Assembly (NCBI RefSeq): GCF_003852315.1
Contig: NZ_CP027762.1
Span: 787,501-851,500, forward strand
Source of the DNA: Pseudomonas sp. LBUM920
GTDB lineage: Bacteria > Pseudomonadota > Gammaproteobacteria > Pseudomonadales > Pseudomonadaceae
Direction: 5' to 3'
Length of the DNA: 64,000 nucleotides
Each line of letters begins with the position of its first letter. Positions within the stretch are counted from its first letter, which is position 1. Below, piece by piece: positions 47,212 through 55,195 of the stretch. Both the position numbers and the translations under genes were made by a program. The notes under the pieces were generated by a model. It did not search any database, had not been told where the DNA came from, and worked only from the letters and a program-made list of their open reading frames with translations.

Positions 47212-48456
47212 TTGGTATGGCTCACATTTATATCCAATGGATTGGCTATCGTGCTTGCAAACCCACTAAAAATCTCAAAAAACTCTGTTAGTAGTCGCGA
47301 AAACTTATGCAAACTCCTGCGCGTAACGGATGAGTTTCTTGCTTCTGTTATGACATTGAGTCAAGAGGATCGATATACCAAAAAAGAGCATGTTAAAAAA
47401 GCAGGTGGGATAAGTCGTCCTATTTACAATCCTCACAGATTCTTAAGAAAGCTCCAAAAAAGAATAAATATTGCAATTTTCTCCAATCACTACGTAATTC
47501 GTTGGCCGCACTTCATATACGGTTCAGTACCAAACCAGAAAAATAATGATGCGTATGATAGTAAGGATTATGTTTCTTGCGCAGGAAGGCACTGCGGTGC
47601 AAAAAGCCTTTTAAAAGTGGATGTGTCGAGTTTTTTTGATAATATTCATCAGGATATAGTTTTCTCTATATTTAGTAATTTTCTTAAGTATGATGAAGAA
47701 GTGTCTAGAATTCTTACCAATTTGTGTTGCCACAACTCACATCTTGTCCAGGGCGGCTTAACATCAAGTTACATCGCATCTTTGTGCTTGTATGATGTTG
47801 AAGGCGATGTTGTCGAGCGGCTCAATAGGAAGGGGTTTATATATACTAGATTGGTAGACGATATAACTGTGTCGTCAAAATCGCTAAACACCGATTTTAC
47901 GTATGCGCTCAAAATTATTAGCGATATGTTGACCGCTAAAGACCTACCTATAAACGAGAGTAAGACTAGAGTATTCAGGACCTCAACGGAACCATTAACC
48001 GTTCATGGATTGAGAGTTAGTTTCAATACTCCGCGACTTCCTGCTGATGAGGTGGGCAGGATTAGAGCAGCCGTTCGCAACTTAGAGTCCCTCGCAGACC
48101 AGCCAGGTTATCGAACTACCCACGGCTACAGGCATGATTATAATCGCTGCATGGGCAGGGTAAATAAGCTCCTTCGAGTCGGCCATAATCAACACAAACC
48201 GCTTCTTGCACGACTGAATTCTATTAAGCCTTTACCTTCAAGGCGCGATGTGAATCGGGCTAAAGATATGGTTGCACGCTTGGAAAAAGACTTTGATGCG
48301 AAAAGGCATACGCACTGGTACAAGTCTAGATTTCATCGGGTTATGGAACGGTTGATAGTTTTAAATCGTGTATATGACATAACATCCAAGCAGTTAAGGT
48401 CAAAGTTGAAAAGGTTGAGGCCGGAAAGTGAGGATATAATTGATAAGCATGTATAG
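47212..48456 (+). CDS. retron-type reverse transcriptase
   Basis: 414 aa as opened from TTG 47212; the true start is uncertain (TTG 47242 or GTG 47251 also fit; no in-frame ATG or clear ribosome-binding site). RT motifs: LLKVDVSSFFDNI with catalytic D137, LVQGGLTSS (180-188), and the active site RLVDDITVS with D216-D217, an L-V-D-D form of YxDD. PLTVHGLRVS (262-270) matches retron region Y (VTG, here VHG). The C-terminus is basic, as expected for msr binding. Makes msDNA from the upstream ncRNA. AT-rich codon use, unlike the core genes. Overlaps the effector gene by 8 nt. Confidence 0.92.
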   Translation: MVWLTFISNGLAIVLANPLKISKNSVSSRENLCKLLRVTDEFLASVMTLSQEDRYTKKEHVKKAGGISRPIYNPHRFLRKLQKRINIAIFSNHYVIRWPHFIYGSVPNQKNNDAYDSKDYVSCAGRHCGAKSLLKVDVSSFFDNIHQDIVFSIFSNFLKYDEEVSRILTNLCCHNSHLVQGGLTSSYIASLCLYDVEGDVVERLNRKGFIYTRLVDDITVSSKSLNTDFTYALKIISDMLTAKDLPINESKTRVFRTSTEPLTVHGLRVSFNTPRLPADEVGRIRAAVRNLESLADQPGYRTTHGYRHDYNRCMGRVNKLLRVGHNQHKPLLARLNSIKPLPSRRDVNRAKDMVARLEKDFDAKRHTHWYKSRFHRVMERLIVLNRVYDITSKQLRSKLKRLRPESEDIIDKHV

Positions 48457-49207
48457 GTTTGTAGTGTCATACAGTAGAAAGATGAGAGATGCTTTTTTAG
48501 GTCAGCATCCATATTTTAAATACTTGATTATTTTGCTCGCTTCGATCGGGATGATAGGGTTTTGTATTTTTTTGACGGTTTTCGTTACGATTTTTTTTGC
48601 TGGTCAGCTTTACTCATTACCACTTTGTTTTTCTAATAAGTGCTTTATAAGTCTGTATGAGAACTATAGCTCGGCCTTTGCAGTTGCTAAGTCGACACTG
48701 GATCTTATTGTCCTCATTGCAACGGTCGGTGCAATTTTTGTTGCGTTGCTCAGTTACTTGTCTACATTAAAGTCTTCATATTTCACAAATCACATATCTC
48801 ATCTATCGCTATTTCAGAGTTTTTTTGTTGAGGAGGTCAGAAAGAGAGACTTGCTTTCAATATCTTCGTTTGATCCTCATAAAATATACAGCCTTATTTA
48901 TTCTAACTCAAGAAGTGGTGATATGTCTTTGTCTGAGACTTACTTTGAGTTTATCGGTAAGGTGAATAAGGTTATTTCTGACTCTAATTTTAACTCATAT
49001 AAAGCTACAAAGGGTCCGTTTATTTACAAGGATCACCAAGCAGAAATGATCAGTACCTTAAAAGGGATTGGGTTTAACCTTCAGTTTATGCCAAAGAAAG
49101 ATTTCTACGAAATTGAAAGCCAGGTGCTTTCGTTACTTGACTCAATTTCAAAGTCTTTCTGCGGAGGTGATGCCAGAACTAAGCTTGAGCCCCGTATGTA
49201 CAGATAG
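48449..49207 (+). CDS. retron effector, two-TM membrane protein (Ec48-like)
   Basis: 252 aa starting at ATG 48449 within the RT stop region (ATGTATAG). Two hydrophobic segments, about residues 27-53 (YLIILLASIGMIGFCIF) and 86-108 (LDLIVLIATVGAIFVALL), followed by a soluble C-terminal domain of about 140 aa. Order ncRNA-RT-2TM protein is that of retron Ec48, whose effector damages the inner membrane when RecBCD is inhibited by phage. Sequence similarity to the Ec48 effector is recalled, not computed. Ends in a Gly/Cys/Arg-rich tail. Confidence 0.72.
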   Translation: MYRFVVSYSRKMRDAFLGQHPYFKYLIILLASIGMIGFCIFLTVFVTIFFAGQLYSLPLCFSNKCFISLYENYSSAFAVAKSTLDLIVLIATVGAIFVALLSYLSTLKSSYFTNHISHLSLFQSFFVEEVRKRDLLSISSFDPHKIYSLIYSNSRSGDMSLSETYFEFIGKVNKVISDSNFNSYKATKGPFIYKDHQAEMISTLKGIGFNLQFMPKKDFYEIESQVLSLLDSISKSFCGGDARTKLEPRMYR

Positions 49208-49512
49208 GAATAGTGAAAGCAAATTTAACTTGATACTAAAGCCCTAATCTCCTGGCTGCAGCTGGGTATCTGCTTTTTGCCGGTCGCAGCACTTCATGAG
49301 AGGCAGCAATCGGCCAAAATCAGTCATCAGATCGACCCCACCAAAGTAGGGCCTGCTCAGTTAATTGGACGCCGCATACAGCTATTCCAAATATTGGTGA
49401 TGATTAATGTGGAGGGAGGCCATAAATTTGTCCACCAATGATGGCATATTGATAAGGTTGACCAACCTCGTCATGCATACCGCTTTCGCCAGATTAGCTA
49501 ACAAGGACGAAC
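49208..49512. other. intergenic gap between the two defence units
   Basis: About 300 bp, AT-rich, no credible gene; must contain the promoter of the nuclease-helicase pair. An overlapping 74-codon frame from 49407 is out of frame with the nuclease gene and is not claimed. Confidence 0.5.
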
Positions 49513-50298
49513 ATGCCGATTTCACTGGAATACTACGACCATCCAACCCTCTGTCATGGCCAAGTCTGGACAATCACCGACGAAAATCTACTCGCAGAGC
49601 AGATAGCGCGTGTTGCTATGGGCCAGTCTAGACACGTCCAAAAAATCATAGCGGGAACGAATGTTGGGCCGCCGGCATCGAGGGCGAGTGCCGCTCAGGG
49701 CGCGATAGGCTTACTTACGGTTCCTGCTGGTGAAGACCCCTGGCATAGAGATGGCTGGATCTTCCAAGTGATATCGTGGATAGCTGCCCAAAAAGCCGAT
49801 CCGAACGCACTTATCCGGCCGCCTCAAATGATTCACGCCTTGAAAGGATTCGATGGGCTCCGCCTTGAGTTGAGCGGGGGTGAAGTTGTTGCTGCAACTA
49901 TATTTGAAGACAAGGCTACGGATGATGCGAGAAAAACTGTCCGTGATTTGGTGTGGCCAGAGTTTAGGTTGCTCGACCAAGGAGATAAGGAGAACGTTTT
50001 AGTTGCTGAAGTCGTTGCGTTATTGGAAACCAATAGAAATGTTGATCCTGATCTCGCGATCGAAAACATAATATGGAAAAACATTAGACATTATCGCGTT
50101 AGCATAACGGTTGGTAAATATCACTCTACGAGCAAGGGGCGAGTTAAACTTTTTAAAGACTACGATAAAGTAATTGACGGTAAGGTGAGCAAGCGCGGCG
50201 GGGAAGTATTTTATATAGAGCATCTGCGCCCCTGGATGTCTTCGCTAGCTGAGAAATCGATTGCTCACGTTAACAATATGGTGGCTGCTCATGTTTGA
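49513..50298 (+). CDS. putative defence nuclease paired with a helicase (HamA-like)
   Basis: 261 aa, ATG after AAGGACGAAC. The middle holds a PD-(D/E)XK-like core: D114 in FDGLRLEL and E132-D-K134 in ATIFEDKATDD, followed by a helix with K141. This D...ExK spacing and the gene's place directly before a large SF2 helicase fit HamA (DUF1837) of Hachiman or AbpA. But the sequence around the core differs from the usual DUF1837 pattern, so it may be a new variant. Overlaps the helicase start by 8 nt. Confidence 0.6.
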   Translation: MPISLEYYDHPTLCHGQVWTITDENLLAEQIARVAMGQSRHVQKIIAGTNVGPPASRASAAQGAIGLLTVPAGEDPWHRDGWIFQVISWIAAQKADPNALIRPPQMIHALKGFDGLRLELSGGEVVAATIFEDKATDDARKTVRDLVWPEFRLLDQGDKENVLVAEVVALLETNRNVDPDLAIENIIWKNIRHYRVSITVGKYHSTSKGRVKLFKDYDKVIDGKVSKRGGEVFYIEHLRPWMSSLAEKSIAHVNNMVAAHV

Positions 50299-53200
50299 TA
50301 ATGATACCGTAGAATTGATTAATAGTGCTCCAGAATTGGATGGCCTCGATCTTACTGAGTTACCAAAACAGCTAACTGAGGCTTACGCATCAATAGTTTC
50401 TGCTCGTATTTGCTTACGTGAAGGAGCGGAGCGGGCGGGATTGCCTGATGAGGTTACTGAAATAGTTAAACGAATGACGCGCCTTGCTTTTTCTCACGAG
50501 GCTATAGTTTCCGCTTCAGAAAATATGGAAAACCGAGTTGCTGCAGCCTTCGTTGCCGGCTCTGCTCATCATGTAATACTTCTTGCTCAAGAGTTAATTT
50601 CACGAAGTGTTAAATTTAGCACATTAAATGCGTATGGCGTATCTGCTGAGGTTTCTGCAACTTTGTTGTTTCTGATTGCAGAAGCAAGTTCTGACGCTGC
50701 CGAAACAGCAAAAAATATTGTGGTTAGGGTTGAGGGGTCTATTGAGGCCACTTTGCTGAAAGCAATTTACCATTTGGCGAATGGAAATCTTCTGAAAATA
50801 CTTGCTATGCGTGTGCCCAGCACAGAAGACTTTCTGAGCGCTGACAGTATGGGGCAAGCGGTAGAGTCGTTGTATTACATGCTATTGCATGGGGTCCGCG
50901 CGATGGCGGCATCATTGCTCGGAACTGAGGATGAATTTGATTTGATAGACCATGACTCGAAAGTGGTCTTCGATAAAGTAAAGGAATTATGTGTCGATGA
51001 AATTGATGGTTTAATTAGTTTTGGAAACCACCCAGTACATAATGTGTTTCCAGGGCCACTTCATTTGGCATCACTTTTAGCGATGGTCGCGGACCACCTT
51101 ATTCCATCGGGGATTATAAATACAGAGCCACCAAAAGGAATTGACTCAACTAAATGGGATGTTATGAAGCAAGGCATAGCGTCAATTAGGCCATACTTAT
51201 GGAAGAATCATCGAAAGGCTATATCTTCAGGTTATTTAGAAATAGGTGTTTCCTCGGTGATAAGCTTTCCAACTGGGGCAGGAAAGTCTACTCTATCCGA
51301 ATTAAAAATTGCTACCGCCTTGCTGCGTAATGTAAAGGTGGTTTTTTTGGCACCGACGCTTTCATTGGTCGATCAAACAACTAGGGCTCTAGCTAATACT
51401 TTTCCAAACGCAGAGGTTCAGCGAGAAATTTTAGATGAGTTGTTATTTGATTTGGAGAATGACGCACTTCCGGCTATTTCTGTTATGACGCCTGAAAGAT
51501 GTCTGGCAATGTTAAGCTTTGATCCGGACATATTCTCAAGTGTAGGGTTGTTGGTGTTTGATGAGTGCCATTTGTTGCACCCAAGGGACGCAGATCATAG
51601 TCGGCGGTCTATAGATTCTATGCTTTGCCTCCTAAATTTTACATCCGTAGCCCCTAGCGCCGATTTGCTTTTATTATCGGCAATGATGAAAAACTCGATA
51701 GAGATAGCAGGTTGGGTCTCGGAACTAACTAAAAGACCTTGCTTGCCCTTGGAGTTGACATGGAAGCCTACTCGTCAAGTAAGAGGGTGTGTGGTTTATG
51801 CTGGTGATGAAATAGCCAAACTAAAAAAACGCCTAAAAGTCGTCAGGTCTGAGGTGACGAATATAAATGCGCCTGCCTCATTGAAGCGAGAGCTGTTCGT
51901 ACAACCTTTCGGTTTTTTTTGCTTGAACCAAACTTGGCACTCAGCAAGTCGTAAAGATTACGCATTAATGCCAGTTCTTAGCGAATCCGTCCAGCTATCA
52001 ACAGGCACCGTTACAGAGGGAAAAAAATGGTATTTAACGCCTAATGGAAATCAGGTGTCGGCTACGATTGCAACGTCAACGGCTAGGCAAAAAATAAAGA
52101 CTTTAGTCTTCACGCAAACTATACCGCTTGCGAATAGCGCGTCAAAAAAGATCTCAGATGAACTTGAGTCTCCTGGATGTATTTTGACTGATGAAGAAGT
52201 TCGCCTTTTCAAGATGGTAGTCGATGAGTTTGGAGGCGAAGAGCATATTTATATAAAAGTTTCGGATGAAGGTAGGCTGGAGTCCTCTAGTGCTTGCCAT
52301 CACGGGCTTTTACTAGCTATGGAGCGACATTTGCATGAGTCGCTTTTTAAGCGAGCAGATGGGCTGAATGTTTTAGTGGCGACATCAACTCTTGCGCAGG
52401 GAATGAACCTTCCCAGTGAAGTGGTCATTATTAGTGGCGATAGCAGATTTGACCAAGAAGCTGATGCTATGCAACGTTTGGAGGCTCATGAGCTTCTCAA
52501 TGCAGCAGGGCGGGCCGGTAGAGCTGGCGATAGTTCCTATGGGTTTGTATTGGTGGTGCCGAGTAAAGTTGTTAACTTTGATAATAGCACTAGTCGTATT
52601 CATAATCACTGGATGGATTTAAGATCGATATTTTCTCAAAGCGATCAATGCTTGACTATTGATGACCCTCTCACCGCAATTCTCGACCAGATACATAGTG
52701 AGGTGTTACCTCTCTCTGGTGTGGCGAGCTATTTTTTGAGCAGGTTACCGGTTGATTCTGACGAAGATCAAGAGGAGCGAAATATATCAGCTCGTGCGAC
52801 TATTGAACGTTCTTTCTCGGCCTTCCGGGCTAGGAAAAAAGGCGATCAACAATGGATATCATCAAGGATAGAATCGGCAATATTGTCTAGGAACTTGAAT
52901 CTAGATACCTCTCAAGTTCCCACTTGGGCTGATCGATTGGCAGCAGCATCAGGTATATCGGCAGGGATAATTCGAGAGCTTGGTGAGCCGCTTTCTAAAA
53001 ATGTCAATCATTGGGCAACTACCGAAGCTTGGTATCAATGGCTTCGCGATTGGCTAAAACTCCGACCTACACTACTTCTAACTCTTATTAGAAAGGAGAC
53101 TTTGGAAGGTTTTTTAGGAGACGACTATAAGGCGCTGAAAGATGATGCCTCAAAAGGGAGATATGCTGCTGAAATAATATTTCCATTACTAGAACTCTGG

Positions 53201-53602
53201 ATGGCAGGTAATACGTTAGCTAGCATTGAGGTCTCGACCGGTACTCCAATCAAAAAAGTCGGAAAATGCGAGTTTGTTAGGGAGTTTGTTTTGAGGATAA
53301 TTCCTGAGCTTTCTTATATATTTGGCCTTCCTAATCAGATTTTTAGGGCGATTACCGTTGATAGAGCTGAAGGACTTGAATCACCTGTCGGCCTAAATTG
53401 TTTGGCCTTGTGTGTTAAGGAAGGGTTTGATAGCGTTGAGAAAGTGGCCCTGCGCGAAATAAGTAAGAAGCGCTTAGGTAGAAGGGAGTTGCATCGGAAG
53501 TATCAGAGTATTGAAGCCTATGCAGGCGTGCTTAAAGATGGTGAAAGCTTCGGTGACGTAGTGGATCGTATCACTCAAGCCTTGGCCATGGTGGATCTTT
53601 AA
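50291..53602 (+). CDS. large SF2 helicase of a two-gene defence system (HamB-like)
   Basis: 1103 aa from ATG 50291 (MFDNDTVELIN). About 320 residues of alpha-helical N-terminal domain, then helicase motifs: Walker A FPTGAGKST (about 325-333), DECH (about 424-427), motif III LLSAMM, motif V VATSTLAQGMNLP and motif VI LNAAGRAGRAG. The C-terminal 300 residues are unassigned. The layout is Ski2/HelQ-like and as expected of HamB, which in Hachiman senses DNA and releases the HamA nuclease. Codon use is AT-rich like the retron. Confidence 0.78.
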   Translation: MFDNDTVELINSAPELDGLDLTELPKQLTEAYASIVSARICLREGAERAGLPDEVTEIVKRMTRLAFSHEAIVSASENMENRVAAAFVAGSAHHVILLAQELISRSVKFSTLNAYGVSAEVSATLLFLIAEASSDAAETAKNIVVRVEGSIEATLLKAIYHLANGNLLKILAMRVPSTEDFLSADSMGQAVESLYYMLLHGVRAMAASLLGTEDEFDLIDHDSKVVFDKVKELCVDEIDGLISFGNHPVHNVFPGPLHLASLLAMVADHLIPSGIINTEPPKGIDSTKWDVMKQGIASIRPYLWKNHRKAISSGYLEIGVSSVISFPTGAGKSTLSELKIATALLRNVKVVFLAPTLSLVDQTTRALANTFPNAEVQREILDELLFDLENDALPAISVMTPERCLAMLSFDPDIFSSVGLLVFDECHLLHPRDADHSRRSIDSMLCLLNFTSVAPSADLLLLSAMMKNSIEIAGWVSELTKRPCLPLELTWKPTRQVRGCVVYAGDEIAKLKKRLKVVRSEVTNINAPASLKRELFVQPFGFFCLNQTWHSASRKDYALMPVLSESVQLSTGTVTEGKKWYLTPNGNQVSATIATSTARQKIKTLVFTQTIPLANSASKKISDELESPGCILTDEEVRLFKMVVDEFGGEEHIYIKVSDEGRLESSSACHHGLLLAMERHLHESLFKRADGLNVLVATSTLAQGMNLPSEVVIISGDSRFDQEADAMQRLEAHELLNAAGRAGRAGDSSYGFVLVVPSKVVNFDNSTSRIHNHWMDLRSIFSQSDQCLTIDDPLTAILDQIHSEVLPLSGVASYFLSRLPVDSDEDQEERNISARATIERSFSAFRARKKGDQQWISSRIESAILSRNLNLDTSQVPTWADRLAAASGISAGIIRELGEPLSKNVNHWATTEAWYQWLRDWLKLRPTLLLTLIRKETLEGFLGDDYKALKDDASKGRYAAEIIFPLLELWMAGNTLASIEVSTGTPIKKVGKCEFVREFVLRIIPELSYIFGLPNQIFRAITVDRAEGLESPVGLNCLALCVKEGFDSVEKVALREISKKRLGRRELHRKYQSIEAYAGVLKDGESFGDVVDRITQALAMVDL

Positions 53603-53675
53603 CATTCATATGTCTGCATTTCCTCTCCTAGCTGGATATCCAAGCCAGCTTCTGGCTGACTGATGCCGGTGACGA

Positions 53676-53885
53676 ATGGCAGCTATTGGTGGATTCTGTT
53701 GGAAAAGTAGGTTTGTCCAAAACGCTCGGATACTGACAGGTAAAAACACCTATTTTGCGTGCTGCTACGTGAAATCCGAGTCGTGAATCTTCTGCCCAAA
53801 ACACAGATTTCAATCTCGGACGCGAACTTTTCTGCCGTGGAAACCGAAGCCGACTTTTTCAACCGAATCGGCCGAAAGCAGTCAT
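53676..53885. repeat. ~210-bp inverted-repeat element, MITE candidate
   Basis: Ends GATTCTGTTGGAAAAGTAGG (53692-53711) and CCGACTTTTTCAACCGAATC (53850-53869) are inverted and match in 16-17 of 20; weaker matching continues outward by about 16 bp. No transposase inside. I recall GATTCTGTTGAAAAAGTCG as a common mobile-element border in gammaproteobacteria. Confidence 0.6.
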
Positions 53886-53985
53886 AAGCCCACAGCCGCC
53901 ACAGATCAGAAGCCAAAAAATCTGAAGCCTTGCTTGTAATGGGAGGATCTGCGAAGCGAAAGCTGCTTAAGCCTCCGCTTCTTCA

Positions 53986-54195
53986 TCAACTGCTCTTTCT
54001 TTTGAGCTGGAGGTCAATGAAATCCAGCTCCGCCTTGATTGCGTCAATCGTGAGCGTCTCGACTTTACTGGCTTTGTTTGCTCTTGAATTGAGCTTTTTC
54101 GTATTGGCCATGGTGAGAATGATCCCGTTCAAATGGAGCTTTCGGGCCTTTAGATAATCAGGCCTTTGTACGCTGTTCTGTGGTGGTTTGTTCAT
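53986..54195 (-). CDS. small basic hypothetical protein
   Basis: 69 aa, rich in K, N and R in its first half and ending in a short amphipathic helix (IDAIKAELDFIDLQLKRK). It lies 62 bp downstream of the coiled-coil gene on the same strand and would be the last gene of the island backbone operon. An internal ATG giving MANTKKLNSRANK is an alternative start. No ribosome-binding site is obvious, so coding is likely but not certain. Convergent with the helicase. Confidence 0.42.
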   Translation of the reverse strand: MNKPPQNSVQRPDYLKARKLHLNGIILTMANTKKLNSRANKASKVETLTIDAIKAELDFIDLQLKRKSS

Positions 54196-54257
54196 GTCTG
54201 GACCGCTAGTAGGCCCGAAGCAACCAGTCCTCGCCGGTTGCTACGGGAAGGTTTAGG

Positions 54258-55100
54258 CTAGGCCGCCAATAGATCAATCAGGCTGTGTTGGTGCGAGCGA
54301 GCCGCGAGTTCTCGCCAGGTCCAGCTTCCAAAGTGCTCGCCCAGTTCAGGGATATCCAGCTTCATCAGTGCAACCGGGTCACGACTAATCAGGTTGCGTG
54401 CGGCCCACAACTTACCGCCTGTTTCCAGCAGCGCTTTCGCGGCCTCATTCCACTTTTCTTCTAATACCGTGTTTGCCAGATGTGCTGCTTCTTTTTCAAT
54501 CTTGGCATGTTCTTTTTGTGCCTTCGTAATATGCAGATCAATCGTCACCAGCTCCTGCTCCAGGGCGGTGATGAGCAGTTGTTGGCGGCGGTGATGCTCA
54601 GCCGCAGCCGTGAGGTTTTTTGCTGCCTTTTGAGCTTCTGCGTTAGCGGCTTTCTCGCCCTCTACATCGCCCCAGGCCACAGCCTGTGCATAAGCGGTGG
54701 CCGCGTCCGTTTCAGCTTGTCGAACTTTTGCCATGTCTTCCTGATCGCTCTGGCGGACCTGCTGCAACCGAGTCTCGATGCTGCTGCGCTTTTCGTTGAG
54801 TTCCATCTCGTCGGCTTTCCAGTTCGCTATATCGCTGAGATAGCCCGCAGCCAAGCTCTCACGGTTTGCCAATGTCTCAAGGCGATGAATCTTCTGGTTC
54901 AGTTTGCTGATCTCGAGGTTTCGCGAGTCGATGCGTCTTTTGTGATCGTTGATTTCATCCTGCACGGCTCGTTGACGGCCCTGCTGGATAACCTCCGGGC
55001 TTTCCAGCCCCTCTTCGAAGGGAGCCAGGTCACCCTGAATGCTCTCCACTTCGAGGGTCAGTTGGTCGCGGCGGTCTTTCAATTCTTGGATAGTGTTCAT
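54258..55100 (-). CDS. coiled-coil hypothetical protein of the island backbone
   Basis: 280 aa, almost entirely predicted coiled coil between residues 1 and about 220 (heptads rich in E, K, Q, L), then a short C-terminal globular part (LGEHFGSWTWRELAARSHQH). No known domain. Follows the primase-helicase gene by 95 bp on the same strand. GC-rich, like the rest of the backbone and unlike the cargo genes. Could be a DNA-handling accessory or structural factor. Confidence 0.75.
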   Translation of the reverse strand: MNTIQELKDRRDQLTLEVESIQGDLAPFEEGLESPEVIQQGRQRAVQDEINDHKRRIDSRNLEISKLNQKIHRLETLANRESLAAGYLSDIANWKADEMELNEKRSSIETRLQQVRQSDQEDMAKVRQAETDAATAYAQAVAWGDVEGEKAANAEAQKAAKNLTAAAEHHRRQQLLITALEQELVTIDLHITKAQKEHAKIEKEAAHLANTVLEEKWNEAAKALLETGGKLWAARNLISRDPVALMKLDIPELGEHFGSWTWRELAARSHQHSLIDLLAA

Positions 55101-55195
55101 CTGTATTGTCTCTGAGCATTACGTTTGATAGGAGTGGTTGAACGGCTGGCGAGGCCGGGAATTAGCCGGCGCTACCTCGATCAGCAGGCCTGTCG

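Noticed and set aside
47042..47269. 75-codon frame over the retron ncRNA
   Set aside because: The stretch is explained by the msr-msd structure; the frame has no ribosome-binding site.
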